A stretch of 64,000 nt of DNA from assembly GCA_049840815.1 (NCBI GenBank), contig JASGJI010000009.1:1-64000 (forward strand), read 5' to 3'. A model generated the notes under the pieces. That model was not told where the DNA came from. It made no database searches and was given only the letters and a program-made list of their open reading frames with translations. Below, piece by piece: positions 1 to 8,989 of this stretch. The position numbers and the translations under genes are program-made. Every line of letters starts with the position of its first letter. The first letter of the stretch is position 1. This DNA comes from JASGDN01 sp049840815 (lineage in GTDB: Bacteria > Chloroflexota > Chloroflexia > Thermomicrobiales > UBA6265).

Positions 1-1169
1 CTATGTCTACGCGTAGATTACGTATTGCTAAGGTTGATGGGAAACACGATGAATCCGAACAGCACCTGGAAGTTGAGGAGCCGGAGAAGTTGGAATGAGT
101 GGTGGACATGCTCGAGCTGGGTGCGTACCGCCTTCCGAATGCGGCGGATTGGAAGCCGGGAACGCTGATCGAAGTGCAACGGAACGATCGTTACTGGGGA
201 TTGACAGGCACATTCGACCGGATGGTGTGGCGGGAGATCTCCAATGATGCGGCGAGACCGGCGGCGTTCCGCAATGGCGACGCGGACAGTTGCCGGCCAC
301 GCCTGAGCAGTACCAGACGATGATCAAGGACCAGGGGCTGCTGGCGGACACAGCATTTTGAGTACCAGAACCCGAATAGGGGGGTACCGGTATGTGGCGT
401 GGAACGGCTGCGCGGCGGCAAGCCGACGCTGTTGCCGATGTGCGGGTTCGGCGGGCGATGACGATGCTGGTGGATCGCAAACGGCTGATTGACCAGGTGA
501 TGCTGGGGTATGCGGTGGAAGCAACCGGGCCGTTCAATCCGCTGTCGAAGCAGTACAACAGCGAGGTGAAGGCCTGGGCCTACGACGCCAATGGGGCGGT
601 GGCGCTGCTGAAGGAAGCGGGCTTTGCCGATCGGGATGGCGATGGCGTGATTGAGGCACCGATGGGACGAAGTTTAGTTCAAGCTGACCTACCCTTCTGG
701 AAGCGTGAACTACGAGAAGATGGTGCTGTTCATGAAGGATGCGTATGCCCGGGCGGGGATCTCCTGATTCCAGACACTGGATTGGTCGGTGCTGGTGGAG
801 CGGCTGAACAAAAGAACTTCGAGGCCATGTCGCTGGGCTGGACGGCGGGGATCGAGTCGGACATTTCCAGATGTTCCACTGAGCCAGACATCGGAGGGCG
901 ACAACTTCATGAACTACCGTTCCGATCGGCTGGACAAGGCCCTGGCCAACACGCAGCAGACGGTAGATGAAGCCAAACGCATGAAACTCTGGCACAGGCC
1001 ACGGATTATCCACGAAGATCAGCCGTATACGTTCCTGTTCTTCCGAAGAGCCTCATTTTCATCTGGATACTCGGATCAGGAACGTCCAGACGATCAAGCT
1101 GGGGCTGAACCCGCGTGTGGAGTGGTTTGTGCCCAAGGCGCAGCAGCGGACACAGTGGAGACGGGCGGA
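1..1169 (+). pseudogene. Peptide ABC transporter substrate-binding protein, 5'-truncated and frameshifted
   Basis: Solute-binding protein of the SBP_bac_5 family, which in the periplasm captures peptides and delivers them to the permeases encoded next. The window starts inside the gene. Fragments in successive frames spell family landmarks in the right order: NDRYWG and FDRMVWREI (about 180-235), VRRAMTMLVDRKRLIDQ (about 440-500), GDGVIEA (about 640), LGWTAGIESD (about 835), NYRSDRLDKAL (about 910-945) and EDQPYTFLF (about 1015). At least five frame changes are needed to read it through. The last piece runs without a stop into the permease start, so its true end is lost. The order matches an opp/dpp operon. 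I read the breaks as sequence errors, because the protein signal continues across each one. Confidence 0.8.
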
Positions 1170-1173
1170 GCCC

Positions 1174-2243
1174 ATGCTCAGTTACATCATCCGACGACTG
1201 CTGCTGATGTTTCCGACGCTCATCGGGATGACGATGGTCGTCTCGTCATGGCATCTCGCCCGGCAGCGTGACGACGATGATGCGGTCGGCCGAGGGCGAC
1301 ATGCGGCCCGAGGAGCGACGGCGCGTGGAGGAGTATCTGCGGCAGCGGTACGGTCTGGGCGATCCGCTGATGGTGCAGTATGGGCGGTGGCTGGACCGGA
1401 TTTCGCCGATCGGGTGAAGAACACCAGGCGAGGGCTTCCCGGCGGCATGGAAAGTGGGCCTGAAGCAACCCGATCTGGGCGAGAGCTTCATTCGCCGCCG
1501 GCCGGTCTGGGATGTCATCATCGATGCGCTGCCGATCACGGTGCTGCTGAACCTGATCGCGGTCCCGATCATCTATGCGATCGCCATCAGCAGCGGCATC
1601 CGTGCCGCGAAACATCGCGGCAAGCTGGTGGATGTGGGCACGGGGATCAGTTTCATCGGGCTCTATTCGCTACCCACCATGTGGATCGGGGTGATGCTGA
1701 TCGGCTTCTTCGCCAGCCGGACTCTGCCAGTGGTTCCCGACCGGTGGACTGCATGAGATCACGTCCGCCTCGATGCCATTCCTGCCGATGACGCAGGATG
1801 GCGTGTTCCAACGCGGCTGGCTGCTGGACACGATCTGGCACCTGGTGCTGCCGGTGGCCTGCATGACCTATGGCGGGTTTGCATTTCTGTCGAAGCTGAT
1901 GCGGGCGAGCGTGCTGGAGAACCTGACGGCCGACTTCGCCCGCACGGCTCGCACAAGGGGCTTGCGAGAACATCGTTCTCTATCGGCACGTGCTGGCCAA
2001 CAGCATCCTGCCGCTGATCACGGTGGCGGCGAGCATTCTGCCGGCATGTTGGGGGGCTCAATCATCATTGAGTCCATTTTCAGCATCAACGGGATGGGTC
2101 GCCTGATGATCGAAGCGATCAAGATGAAGGACCAGGAGCTGGTGCTGTCGGAGATGTGGCGCTGGTGACGTTCATCAGCCTGTTGAGCCTGATCGTGGCG
2201 ATGCGGTTATTCGACGGCCGACCCGCGTGTGAGTTACGAGTAA
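1174..2243 (+). CDS. Peptide ABC transporter permease, OppB/DppB type (frameshifted)
   Basis: Inner-membrane permease of the binding-protein-dependent transport family, forming the channel with the next gene product. The start MLSYIIRRLLLMFPTL is the standard OppB N-terminus. Later fragments give the periplasmic loop (EEYLRQRYGLGDPLM, near 1330), several membrane segments (1520-1740), and the EAA loop DFARTARTRGL followed by the conserved LPLITVAASILPAMLGG-like segment (1935-2060). The end VSYE then TAA falls at 2241-2243. At least four frame changes are needed, near 1245, 1425, 1735 and 1960. The total length of about 355 codons is normal for the family. It follows the binding protein directly. 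Confidence 0.85.
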
Positions 2244-2246
2244 GTG

Positions 2247-3486
2247 ATGGGTACTGAAGCTGATCCAGACCGAGAAGCGCAACTGCCGGCAGCCGAAGCC
2301 GTGGATGGCGGAGGCATGGCGCCATGCGATGCAGAAATGGCCGGCGAAGCTGGGGCTTGTCTGGATCGCGGCGGTGGCGTTTGCGCACCGTGTCCGCCGC
2401 TGCTGGCGAACAGCCATCCGCTGCTAATGAAGAGCGGTGGCGCGTGGTCCAGCCCCCTGATTCGCCACCTGACCGCGGCGGACGTGATCCTGCTGCTGGT
2501 GGGATTTGTTGGATTGCCGTTTCTGTTCTGGTACAGAGCGACAGGACTTGCCAAGAGCGCATGGCGATCGTGATCGGCGTGGTGCTCGTGCTGATTCCGG
2601 TGGCGCTGGGCTGGTTCGGCCGCCGGCAGTTGTGGTCTATGAGCAGTACCGGCAACTGCAGACCGAGGGAAAGGTTCAGTTCATCCTGCGGACACCGATC
2701 CCCTACTCACCCAGTGACCGCCTGCGGGATCAACCCAATCCCGATCCGCCCTTCCCATGGGAGCCATCGGGGGCGCACCTGCTGGGCACCGATGTGAACG
2801 GCCAGGATATCGCGGCGAACATGATCCACGCCTGCCGGATCGCGATGTCAGTAGGGTTCATCTCCACGGGACTGGCGGTGCTGATCGGGATCGTCGTCGG
2901 CGGGCTGATGGGATACTTCTCCGGCTGGACGGATCTGCTGGGCATGCCCGGCTGGTGGAGATCTTCGCGGCCATCCCGACGATCTATCTGCTGCTGGCGT
3001 TCGTTGCCTACTACGGGCGGAACATCTACGTGATTATGGCGATCATCGGCCTGACAAGCTGGGTGGGCGAGGGCCTTGCGGTTTATCCGGGCGGAGTTCC
3101 TGAAGCTACGGAACCAGGATTTCGTGCAGGCGGCCATCGCCGCAGGGCTGCCGCTAAGGCGGGTGCTGTTCCGGCACATCCTGCCCAATGCGATCGCCCC
3201 CCTGCCGGTGTCAGCCAGCTTCGGCGTGGCCGGGGCGATCCTGGCCGAGAGCACACTGAGCTTCCTGGGCCTGGGCCTGGTGGATGAGGCAAGCTGGGGC
3301 CGGCTATTGGATATGGCCCGCGGCGAGGGTGGCGGGTTTCACTGGGTGGATCGCGACATTTCCGGGGCTGGCGATCTTCCTGACGGTGCTGAGCTACAAC
3401 TTCATCGGCGAGGCGCTCTCGCGATGCGTTGGATCCGAAGCTGTATGGGGGGCGGGCTGGAGGGGGTGCGTGGGGCGGAGGAGTGA
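2247..3486 (+). CDS. Peptide ABC transporter permease, OppC/DppC type with long N-terminal insertion (frameshifted)
   Basis: Second permease of the peptide transporter. The C-terminal half is typical OppC: HLLGTDVNGQD (about 2778), a membrane segment with GIVVGGLMGYFSGW (about 2890), the EAA-loop region EFLKLRNQDFVQAA and FRHILPNAIAPL (3095-3200), then STLSFLGLG (about 3255). The N-terminal part is longer than the usual OppC of about 290 residues. It has a membrane segment near 2340, another pair near 2480-2620, and an extra loop (EQYRQLQTEGKVQFILR) before the LGTD motif. At least four frame changes occur. The end is placed at TGA 3484-3486 in one frame; another frame runs on into the antitoxin gene. 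Confidence 0.82.
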
Positions 3487-3488
3487 CG

Positions 3489-3494
3489 TATAAT
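3489..3494 (+). promoter_or_regulatory. TATAAT -10 box of the first toxin-antitoxin module
   Basis: A perfect TATAAT ends 18 nt before the antitoxin ATG (3513), with AAGGTGGTG between as a possible ribosome site. The surrounding sequence (TGCGTG, then GGCG-AGG, then CGTATAAT, then GGTG-TGTCATGA) recurs almost unchanged in front of the second module at 4062, with the same 18-nt spacing. No clear TTGACA -35 is visible. Confidence 0.6.
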
Positions 3495-3512
3495 CGAGTG
3501 CAAGGTGGTGTC

Positions 3513-3750
3513 ATGAGTGCCCGAGCATTACTGGAACAGGCAAAGAAACTCCCAACGGCCCAGCGGGTTCTGCTGGTCGAGCGCATCTGGGATTCGATCG
3601 CCGAGGAACAGATCGGGATGACTCCCACTGCTGAGCAACTGCGAAAGCTTGACCGCAGGGACGAGGAGCTTGGGGAAGCACCCGGAGATTGGGCTGACAT
3701 GGGAGCAGGTGGTCACACGAGTACGCAAGAGGGCCCGCCGTTCCGCCTGA
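3513..3750 (+). CDS. Addiction-module antitoxin (TIGR02574-like), one frameshift
   Basis: Short antitoxin predicted to neutralise the ParE-like toxin encoded next. The N-terminus (ARALLEQAKKLPTAQRVLLVE then RIWDSIAEE) matches the family pattern of LP..eRL.LVE.LWDSIA, followed by EQLRKLDRRDEELG. After residue 53 the current frame loses the family pattern. Dropping one G from the GGGG run near 3672 restores the expected tail KHPEIGLTWEQVVTRVRKRA and a TGA at 3748-3750. Without that correction the frame fuses antitoxin and toxin into one protein. Normal length would be about 78 residues. Confidence 0.75.
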
Positions 3751-4031
3751 TCTTCCATCCCCTTGCAGTGCAGGAGTTGGAGGAGGCGTACGACTGGTAC
3801 GAGAAGCAGAAGCTCGGCCTCGGCGACGATCTGCTCTTGTGCATCGAGGCGGGCATAACCAATATCCGGGGGCATCCATTCCGCTATCCGGTCATCCGGC
3901 ACGACAAACGCCGGGTTCTCGCGGACCGTTTTCCCTATGCGATCTACTATCGGGTGGTGGGTGATGTCATACGTGTTCTGGCCGTGCATCACGGGAGCCG
4001 CAAGCCGAGCCGGTGGCAGCGCAGGAAATAG
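3699..4031 (+). CDS. RelE/ParE-family toxin
   Basis: Type II toxin of the RelE/ParE fold. Visible family features are FRLIFHPLAVQELEEAYDWYE at the start of the fold, the central R.hPfRYPVI segment, RRVLADRFPYAIYYR and the C-terminal VLAVHHGSRKPSRWQ; this W..R ending is typical. The ATG at 3699 gives 110 residues and overlaps the end of the corrected antitoxin by about 50 nt, a usual arrangement for translational coupling. Whether it poisons gyrase or cleaves mRNA cannot be told from sequence. The module sits inside a transporter operon between permease and ATPase genes. Confidence 0.8.
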   Translation: MGAGGHTSTQEGPPFRLIFHPLAVQELEEAYDWYEKQKLGLGDDLLLCIEAGITNIRGHPFRYPVIRHDKRRVLADRFPYAIYYRVVGDVIRVLAVHHGSRKPSRWQRRK

Positions 4032-4061
4032 CTACCCAGATGCGTGTGGCGAAGGGGAACG

Positions 4062-4067
4062 TATAAT
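4062..4067 (+). promoter_or_regulatory. TATAAT -10 box of the second toxin-antitoxin module
   Basis: A perfect TATAAT ends 18 nt upstream of the ATG at 4086. The block from TGCGTG through CGTATAAT to GTCATGA closely repeats the promoter-leader of the preceding module (3460-3515), including the spacing to the start codon. This points to a shared or copied promoter. Confidence 0.6.
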
Positions 4068-4085
4068 GTGGGCTGAGGTGACGTC

Positions 4086-4310
4086 ATGACAGTCAGCATC
4101 CACGACGCTGCGCAGCTTCGTCTTGCCAGCCTGATCCGCGAGGGCAAGCCTGGCGAGAGGATTGCCATCGAGGACAACGGCAGGGTTGTCGCCTCGCTTG
4201 TCGTTGAGGATGCCCGATTATCCGGAAGCCAGGGTTCCTTAAGGGGGAAGATCCGCATCATCTCGGATGACGATGAGCATCTGGCAGACTTCAAAGAGTA
4301 CATGGAATGA
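4086..4310 (+). CDS. Phd/YefM-like antitoxin of a VapBC-type module
   Basis: A 74-residue antitoxin. The N-terminal half (TVSIHDAAQLRLASLIREG then KPGERIAIEDNGRVVASLV) is the DNA-binding, prevent-host-death-like fold. The C-terminal tail (SLRGKIRIISDDDEHLADFKEYM) is the short acidic segment that in this family clamps the PIN toxin (G-K-I...D..F..Y pattern). It overlaps the toxin start by 4 nt (ATGA), so translation is coupled. Autoregulation through the TATAAT promoter at 4062 is expected for the family but not shown here. The gene is intact, unlike most of its neighbours. Confidence 0.85.
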   Translation: MTVSIHDAAQLRLASLIREGKPGERIAIEDNGRVVASLVVEDARLSGSQGSLRGKIRIISDDDEHLADFKEYME

Positions 4311-4690
4311 AGTACCTGCTGGATAGCCACACGCTGATCTGGTTTGCCGCAGAGGACGCCAAGCTGTCACCCGCCGCGATGGAAGTAATCGCCCGCGATC
4401 CAACGGCTACGTACGTCAGCATTGCATCCCTTTGGGAGATCGGGATCAAGCTCTCTACCGGCAAGCTGGAGTTGGCGGGAGGCTTGGAGAGCCTGCTCGA
4501 TGGCATGGCACGGAACAGACTGGAGTTGCTGGCTATCTCTTCATCGCATGTTGTCAAGATCAGCCAGTTGCCCTACCACCACCGCGATCCATTCGATCGC
4601 ATGATCGCGGCTCAGGCACTCGTGGATGACCTGGTGGTTATCTCGGCCGACCCGGCGCTTGATGCGTATGGCGTTCGGCGGCTATGGTGA
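4307..4690 (+). CDS. VapC-like PIN-domain ribonuclease toxin
   Basis: A 127-residue PIN-domain protein, predicted Mg-dependent RNase. The acidic active-site residues are in place: Asp in YLLDSHTLIW (residue 6), Glu in SIASLWEIGIKLS (about residue 44), the pair in YHHRDPFDRMIAAQA (about 91-96), and the late Asp in ISADPALDAYGV. This pattern fits the Sll0205-like PIN subgroup, which pairs with Phd-type antitoxins. The ATPase gene of the peptide transporter begins 5 nt after the stop, so the module interrupts that operon. Confidence 0.88.
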   Translation: MKYLLDSHTLIWFAAEDAKLSPAAMEVIARDPTATYVSIASLWEIGIKLSTGKLELAGGLESLLDGMARNRLELLAISSSHVVKISQLPYHHRDPFDRMIAAQALVDDLVVISADPALDAYGVRRLW

Positions 4691-4694
4691 ACTG

Positions 4695-5914
4695 ATGCAA
4701 CCTCTTCTCGACGTCCATGGTCTTTCCATCTCCTTCCAGCTTGAGAAGGGCATGGTCAATCCCGTCACCGGGGTCTCGTTCAGTGTGTTCCCGGGACAGA
4801 CGCTGGCGCTGGTGGGCGAATCGGGCTGCGGGAAATCCATCTCCGCGATGAGCGTGCTGCGACTGCTGCCGACGCCGCCGACGCGGTATCCGGGCGGGCA
4901 GATCCTTTTCGAAGGCGAAGACCTGCTCAAGGCCGATGAGAAGCGGATGCAGCAGATCCGCGGCGGGAAGATCGCGATGATCTTCCAGGAGCCGATGACC
5001 AGCCTCAACCCGGTGTATACGGTCGGCGATCAGATCATCGAGGCGATCCTGCTGCATCAGAAGGTGAACCCGCGGCAGGCACGGGAGATCGCCATCCAGG
5101 CGATGGCAGATGTCGGCATCGCCGACCCGGCCAGCCGGCTCGACGTCTACCCACACCAGATGTCCGGCGGCATGCGGCAGCGCGTGATGATCGCGATGGC
5201 GTCTCGTGCCGGCCGAAGCTGCTCATTGCCGATGAGCCGACGACGGCGCTGGACGTGACGATCCAGGCGCAGATTCTCGAACTGCTCCGCAAGCTGCAGC
5301 GCGAAACGCAGATGTCGATTCTGCTGATCACGCACGACCTGGGCGTGGTGGCGGAGAATGCCGATGTCGTCGCGGTGATGTACGCGGGGCGAATCGTGGA
5401 ATATGCCCGGGTCGAGGATGTGTTCGACCGGCCGCTGCACCCGTATACGGAGGGGCTGCTGGCTTCGATCCCCAAGCTTGGGGTGGAGACGGAGCGGCTG
5501 AACACGATCGCCGGCACGGTGCCTTCGCCGGCGCATTTTCCGGTCGGCTGCCGGTTCCATCCCCGCTGCCCGCGGATGCAGGGAGACAAGACCTGCCGCG
5601 ACGTTGACCCAGCGCTGCGCGAAGTCCGGCCGGGCCACTGGGCGGCGTGTCACCACATTGAGGGGTTCCATCAGAAGCCCATCACGAAGCCACAGCTTGA
5701 TGCCAAGCGGCACGGTGAATGCGGGCGTCGTGAACATGGAAACCGGAGCGTGACAGCAGGCTATCGGCCGAGCTGCATGGCGAATACGACCGCGCCGATG
5801 GCGAATCCAATGATCCCCAGCAGCAGCAGCCACGCGGCCGGGCGGGCCATGTTGGTCGTGTATCCGATACCGAAGCGCTTCTCAACCCACAGGGCGGGGT
5901 CATCGGGGTTGTAG
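4695..5914 (+). CDS. Peptide ABC transporter ATP-binding protein, DppD/OppD type (one frameshift)
   Basis: Cytoplasmic ATPase that powers the peptide importer. Walker A is GESGCGKS (about 4805), the Q-loop is FQEPMTSLNPVYTVGDQI (about 4985), the signature is MSGGMRQRVMIAMA (about 5160), Walker B is LLIADEPTTALD (about 5222) and the switch His is in LLITHDLG. The OppD C-terminal Cys-rich region for the peptide transporters follows (GCRFHPRCPRM, then CRDVDP, about 5550-5610). One frame change lies near 5202, where CTCTCG has become TCTCG. The natural end is probably near 5690. The frame runs to 5914, overlapping the convergent DUF5808 gene by about 150 nt, so its stop is likely lost by an indel. 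Confidence 0.88.
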
Positions 5915-6859
5915 TAGATCATCCCCAGCTTCCAGTGGGCGTCGGCCGTGCCGTCGCCTACCGGCGCACCTCCAACAGCCGGCGCGATGCTCTGGTAGCG
6001 CAGCAGCATCACGAGGACGATGCCCAGCATCGCGGCCGTGCCGGCCGTGGAGAAGATGGCAACCCATGTGCCCGATTCGGCGGCGGGAATCGCCGCGATG
6101 ATGACCGCCAGCGCTGAGAACAGCATCGCGATGACATACTGCACCAGCAGCAGTATCGAAACGGTCAGCGCAAACATGCCCGTCTCGTGCTGAGCGGCCG
6201 GGCCTGAAACCCGCGCGCTCGCTTTACGCCGCGTGCCATGCTCCAGGTGATTGTCGCCATGAGCAGGCACACGGCCGTCGCCGTGATGGGCAGGGCAAAC
6301 ACGGAGCTGATGCTCTTCTGGGCATAGCGGTCAATCTCGCCGGCCGCGTTGTAGTGCATTGGGATCTGTTGCGGCAGGCTCTCGTAACGCAGTGCCAGGA
6401 ACAGACTGGCGGCCGCGATGACCAGGAACGGGCCTGCAAACAGTGCTGCGGAACCGATAGGCAGACCATGCCGCGGTGACAGCCCGGCCTCGCGCACGGT
6501 GGTCTGCGCAGCGGCATGCGGCAGCACCTGTCGCCGGCCGCTGAAAAAGGCCCAGAACAGCACGCCCAGCAAGCCAAGCATGGCCGCCGCCCCAAGGATC
6601 GCCTTCGCTGCGGGACTCAGAAACGGAAAGAGTGAGAGCACCAGGGCTATGGCAACGCACCCGGCCAGCACGACGCGCCTCTGGTACTGCCGGCGGATCT
6701 GCCCGCCCTCGGCCGACGCAGGAAATGCCGGTGACACGGTGACCGCGAAGAAGACATCGGGCGCATGAACCGGGGCACCAGCGCCATCATCGCGGTGATG
6801 GCTCCCAGCATCACCAGGTTGTGTACCAGCAGGATGATTGTTGAGGTCGTGTGATTCAT
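5761..6859 (-). CDS. DUF1648 and DUF5808 membrane protein (frameshifted)
   Basis: Multi-pass membrane protein of unknown function. It begins MNHTTSTIILLVHNLVM. The central fragment carries the DUF1648 signature LPQQIPMHYNAAGEIDRYAQKS (about 6305-6370). The C-terminal fragment carries the DUF5808 pattern GMIYYNPDDPALWVEKRFGIGYTTN followed by ARP and a last membrane helix (5765-5930). At least two frame changes, near 6225 and 6740, break it. It overlaps the GntR regulator by 4 nt, the usual pairing of this family with a YtrA-type regulator. The role is not established; membrane stress or peptidase-linked functions are only guesses. Confidence 0.8.
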
Positions 6860-7263
6860 AGTGCGCCCCTGCCTTCCAGGGTTTCGCCCGCAGCATGCAA
6901 GGCACGGGCAACGGCATGCGGCGACGCTCCTCGCGCCACGGCGTCTGCAATGAGTTCCTGTACCCGGCGTTGGAAATCGGTTACCGCCTCCGGATCGGCG
7001 GCCGGCCGGCCGCGCTCCACGACGCAGGCCCCCCGCCGCCGGCGCAGATCCAGCCAGCCCTCCTCGGCCAGTTGCCGATACGCCTCTGCCACCGTGTTGT
7101 GGTGGACCCCCAGGTCGCCGGCCACCTGCCGCACGGTCGGAAGCTGGTCGCCGGCCTTGAGTTCGCCGGACACCAGCAAAATGCGGAGCTGATCCACAAT
7201 CTGCCGGTACACCGGCACAGGGCTGGCCAGATCAACGCGGAGGATGGGAGTTCCGTCGCTCAT
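6856..7263 (-). CDS. GntR-family regulator, YtrA subfamily
   Basis: A 135-residue transcription factor with a winged helix and a short C-terminal dimerisation helix. The N-terminal core PVYRQIVDQLRILLVSGEL, LPTVRQVAGDLGVHHNTVAEA and YRQLAEEGWLDLRRRRG is a textbook GntR head. The tail of about 60 residues (FQRRVQELIADAVARG) fits the YtrA group, which lacks a large effector domain. It is co-transcribed with and overlaps the DUF1648/DUF5808 gene. An AT-rich palindrome 7 nt upstream of its start suggests autorepression. The reading frame is intact. Confidence 0.9.
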   Translation of the reverse strand: MSDGTPILRVDLASPVPVYRQIVDQLRILLVSGELKAGDQLPTVRQVAGDLGVHHNTVAEAYRQLAEEGWLDLRRRRGACVVERGRPAADPEAVTDFQRRVQELIADAVARGASPHAVARALHAAGETLEGRGAL

Positions 7264-7269
7264 TGCCTA

Positions 7270-7290
7270 TTGTACATATACAATATACAA
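7270..7290 (-). promoter_or_regulatory. Palindromic operator/promoter of the GntR-DUF5808 operon
   Basis: AT-rich 21-nt stretch directly upstream of the GntR start, far poorer in GC than its surroundings. It has the outer arms TTGTA and TACAA separated by 11 nt, with a nested TGTA-CATA-TACA palindrome. YtrA-type regulators bind TGTA...TACA-like palindromes, so autoregulation is likely. A -10 for the operon could overlap it (TATATT or TACAAT on the minus strand). Confidence 0.55.
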
Positions 7291-7379
7291 ATGAGCACGG
7301 CATGTCAAGATTGGTCGAGATTGCCTGTTCACTGCTTTGGCAATGGGATGGCCAGGTACTGCTGCTGGATGTCGGTAGA

Positions 7380-8516
7380 GAACGCTGGCTCCGGGGCCTG
7401 CGCAGTTCGGTGCACATGGCGGCATAGATCCGGAAGCATGCCGCCCGAGCGGCCGGGGCAGCGGGTAGTTCAACGTACATCTTGGCCGGCCGAAGCCGCC
7501 GGCCGCCCTCGATGTCGAACCAGACGCCGGTGGCGCCGGCCGAGTGGAACAGGTCCACATACCGCGCCTGTTGCGGTATCACGGAGCGCGGTTGTACTCC
7601 CGGCATCGTGCACGGCGAACTTCTGCGTCATCCGCTGCTCGATGAGTTGGTCCATGGCATTCGCCGGAGTCGCTGGAACTGGCACCGGCACCGTCGGCGC
7701 TGGGCCGGCAACCGCCACCGGAGGTGCGGACGGTTGAGGCGGCGCTGTGGCGGCCGCAATGCCTAAAGCAATCCCCCAGTGCATCGCGAACCCCAAGCCC
7801 CACGAGAGCAGGCCCAGCAGCATGCCGACCAGCAACGTCTCCTGGTGATCCATGTCAAAGAGCATCCGGCACAGAAAGCCGATCATGACACCGGTGATGA
7901 TGATGCCCAGAGCGATGGCATAGATGGTGGTATAGCCGTGCGGGAGAAGGCCCGCCTGCTCCATGAGCCAGTCGAGCCAATACGCAGTGGCATCCGCGAA
8001 GGCGATGATGCCGGCGAACTTCAGCACCGCCCGGCCGACCGGGCCGAAGCTGACATCGTTGCTTCGCGCGATCGCCAGTGCGATAGCGATGATCACGGCA
8101 GCCTTCACGCTGGTGGTGGCCAGCGTAAGAGCCGAGTACACAATCGCCGCCACCTCGCCGCCTTCGGAGATATACGCCCAGAGCATGATCCCCACGAAGC
8201 CGCAGACCAGCAGGGCCAGGGGAACATGCAGGTCCCGGATCGAGTTCAGCGCCTCATCATCAGATGCTTCTGCAGCAGCAGGCGTCTGGTAGCCAAGGCT
8301 GATCGGCTGCCCGCCTTGTGCCGTGCTCGCCGGCGCCGCCGACGGGGTGTACTTCGTCCCGGCCGACCGGGGCACGCCAACAGGTTCTGCCAGTTCGACC
8401 AGATCATCGGCCGGCACCGCAATCGCCGCCCCACACGCGCAACGAACCTTCCGCCCCGCCAACTCGCTCTTCCAGGCGTATTGCCGCCCGCACTGCGGGC
8501 ATACGATCGGTGCCAT
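7380..8516 (-). CDS. Zinc-ribbon multi-pass membrane protein (frameshifted C-terminus)
   Basis: Unknown function. The N-terminus has a zinc ribbon: CPQCGRQYAW then VRCACGAAI, four Cys within about 30 residues. A Pro/Ala-rich linker follows, then about six membrane segments (LALLVCGFVGIMLWAY, VKAAVIIAIALAIA, TTIYAIALGIIITGVMIGF, LLGLLSWGLGFAMHWG), then a Pro-rich stretch (APPQPSAPPVAVAGPAPT). Near 7590 the frame shifts, and the tail continues as ARYVDLFHSAGATGVWF and AKMYVELPAAPAARAACF. The 3' end is uncertain and could lie anywhere between 7232 and 7400. Such zinc-ribbon membrane proteins are common in planctomycetes. Confidence 0.65.
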
Positions 8517-8646
8517 GCCATCCTCCCGGTCCTGCTATGGATCAAGCTAAAGGCCACCTCATGGTTTGTCTAGTTTTGCTGGAACGCCTCGGGCCACTTG
8601 TGTATGCTCTTCTCGCCTATCTACCTTGTGGGAGAGGAGATCGCGT

Positions 8647-8976
8647 ATGGAATTCTGGATGGACCTGCCGGCCTGGCTTCGCCTGATCACCGCTTTGATT
8701 GTGCTCAGCGTCGGCGTTGTGATATTCCTGTTCATCTCCGGGCGTCTGGGAATGATCCTCGCCGCCCTGGGGTTCTGCATGTTCATCTTCGGCGGCAAGA
8801 GCAGTTCAGAGAAGAGCGGCTACAAGCTTCTAGCCGGTACCGCCCAATATGGCGGCCGTTCTCTGTTGGACCGCTCGCACTGTCGGTCATTTCGCCATGA
8901 TCGCCTCTGGACGATTAGGCCATTCTGCCGCAAGATCGTGCCCGCACGTCTCGAAGTGCAATCATATGGCTCGTGA
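8647..8976 (+). CDS. Small membrane protein of unknown function
   Basis: The ATG at 8647 follows GAGAGGAGATC at good spacing. The first 60 residues are convincing: MEFWMDLPAWLRLITAL, two membrane segments (LIVLSVGVVIFLFISG and LGMILAALGFCMFIFGG) and a short charged tail SSSEKSGYK. After about 8830 the frame continues with Arg/Ser-rich residues that look like noise, so the real protein is probably about 60-65 residues and its stop is lost to an indel. I do not recognise the family. Confidence 0.5.
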   Translation: MEFWMDLPAWLRLITALIVLSVGVVIFLFISGRLGMILAALGFCMFIFGGKSSSEKSGYKLLAGTAQYGGRSLLDRSHCRSFRHDRLWTIRPFCRKIVPARLEVQSYGS

Positions 8977-8989
8977 GAAGGAACAACGT

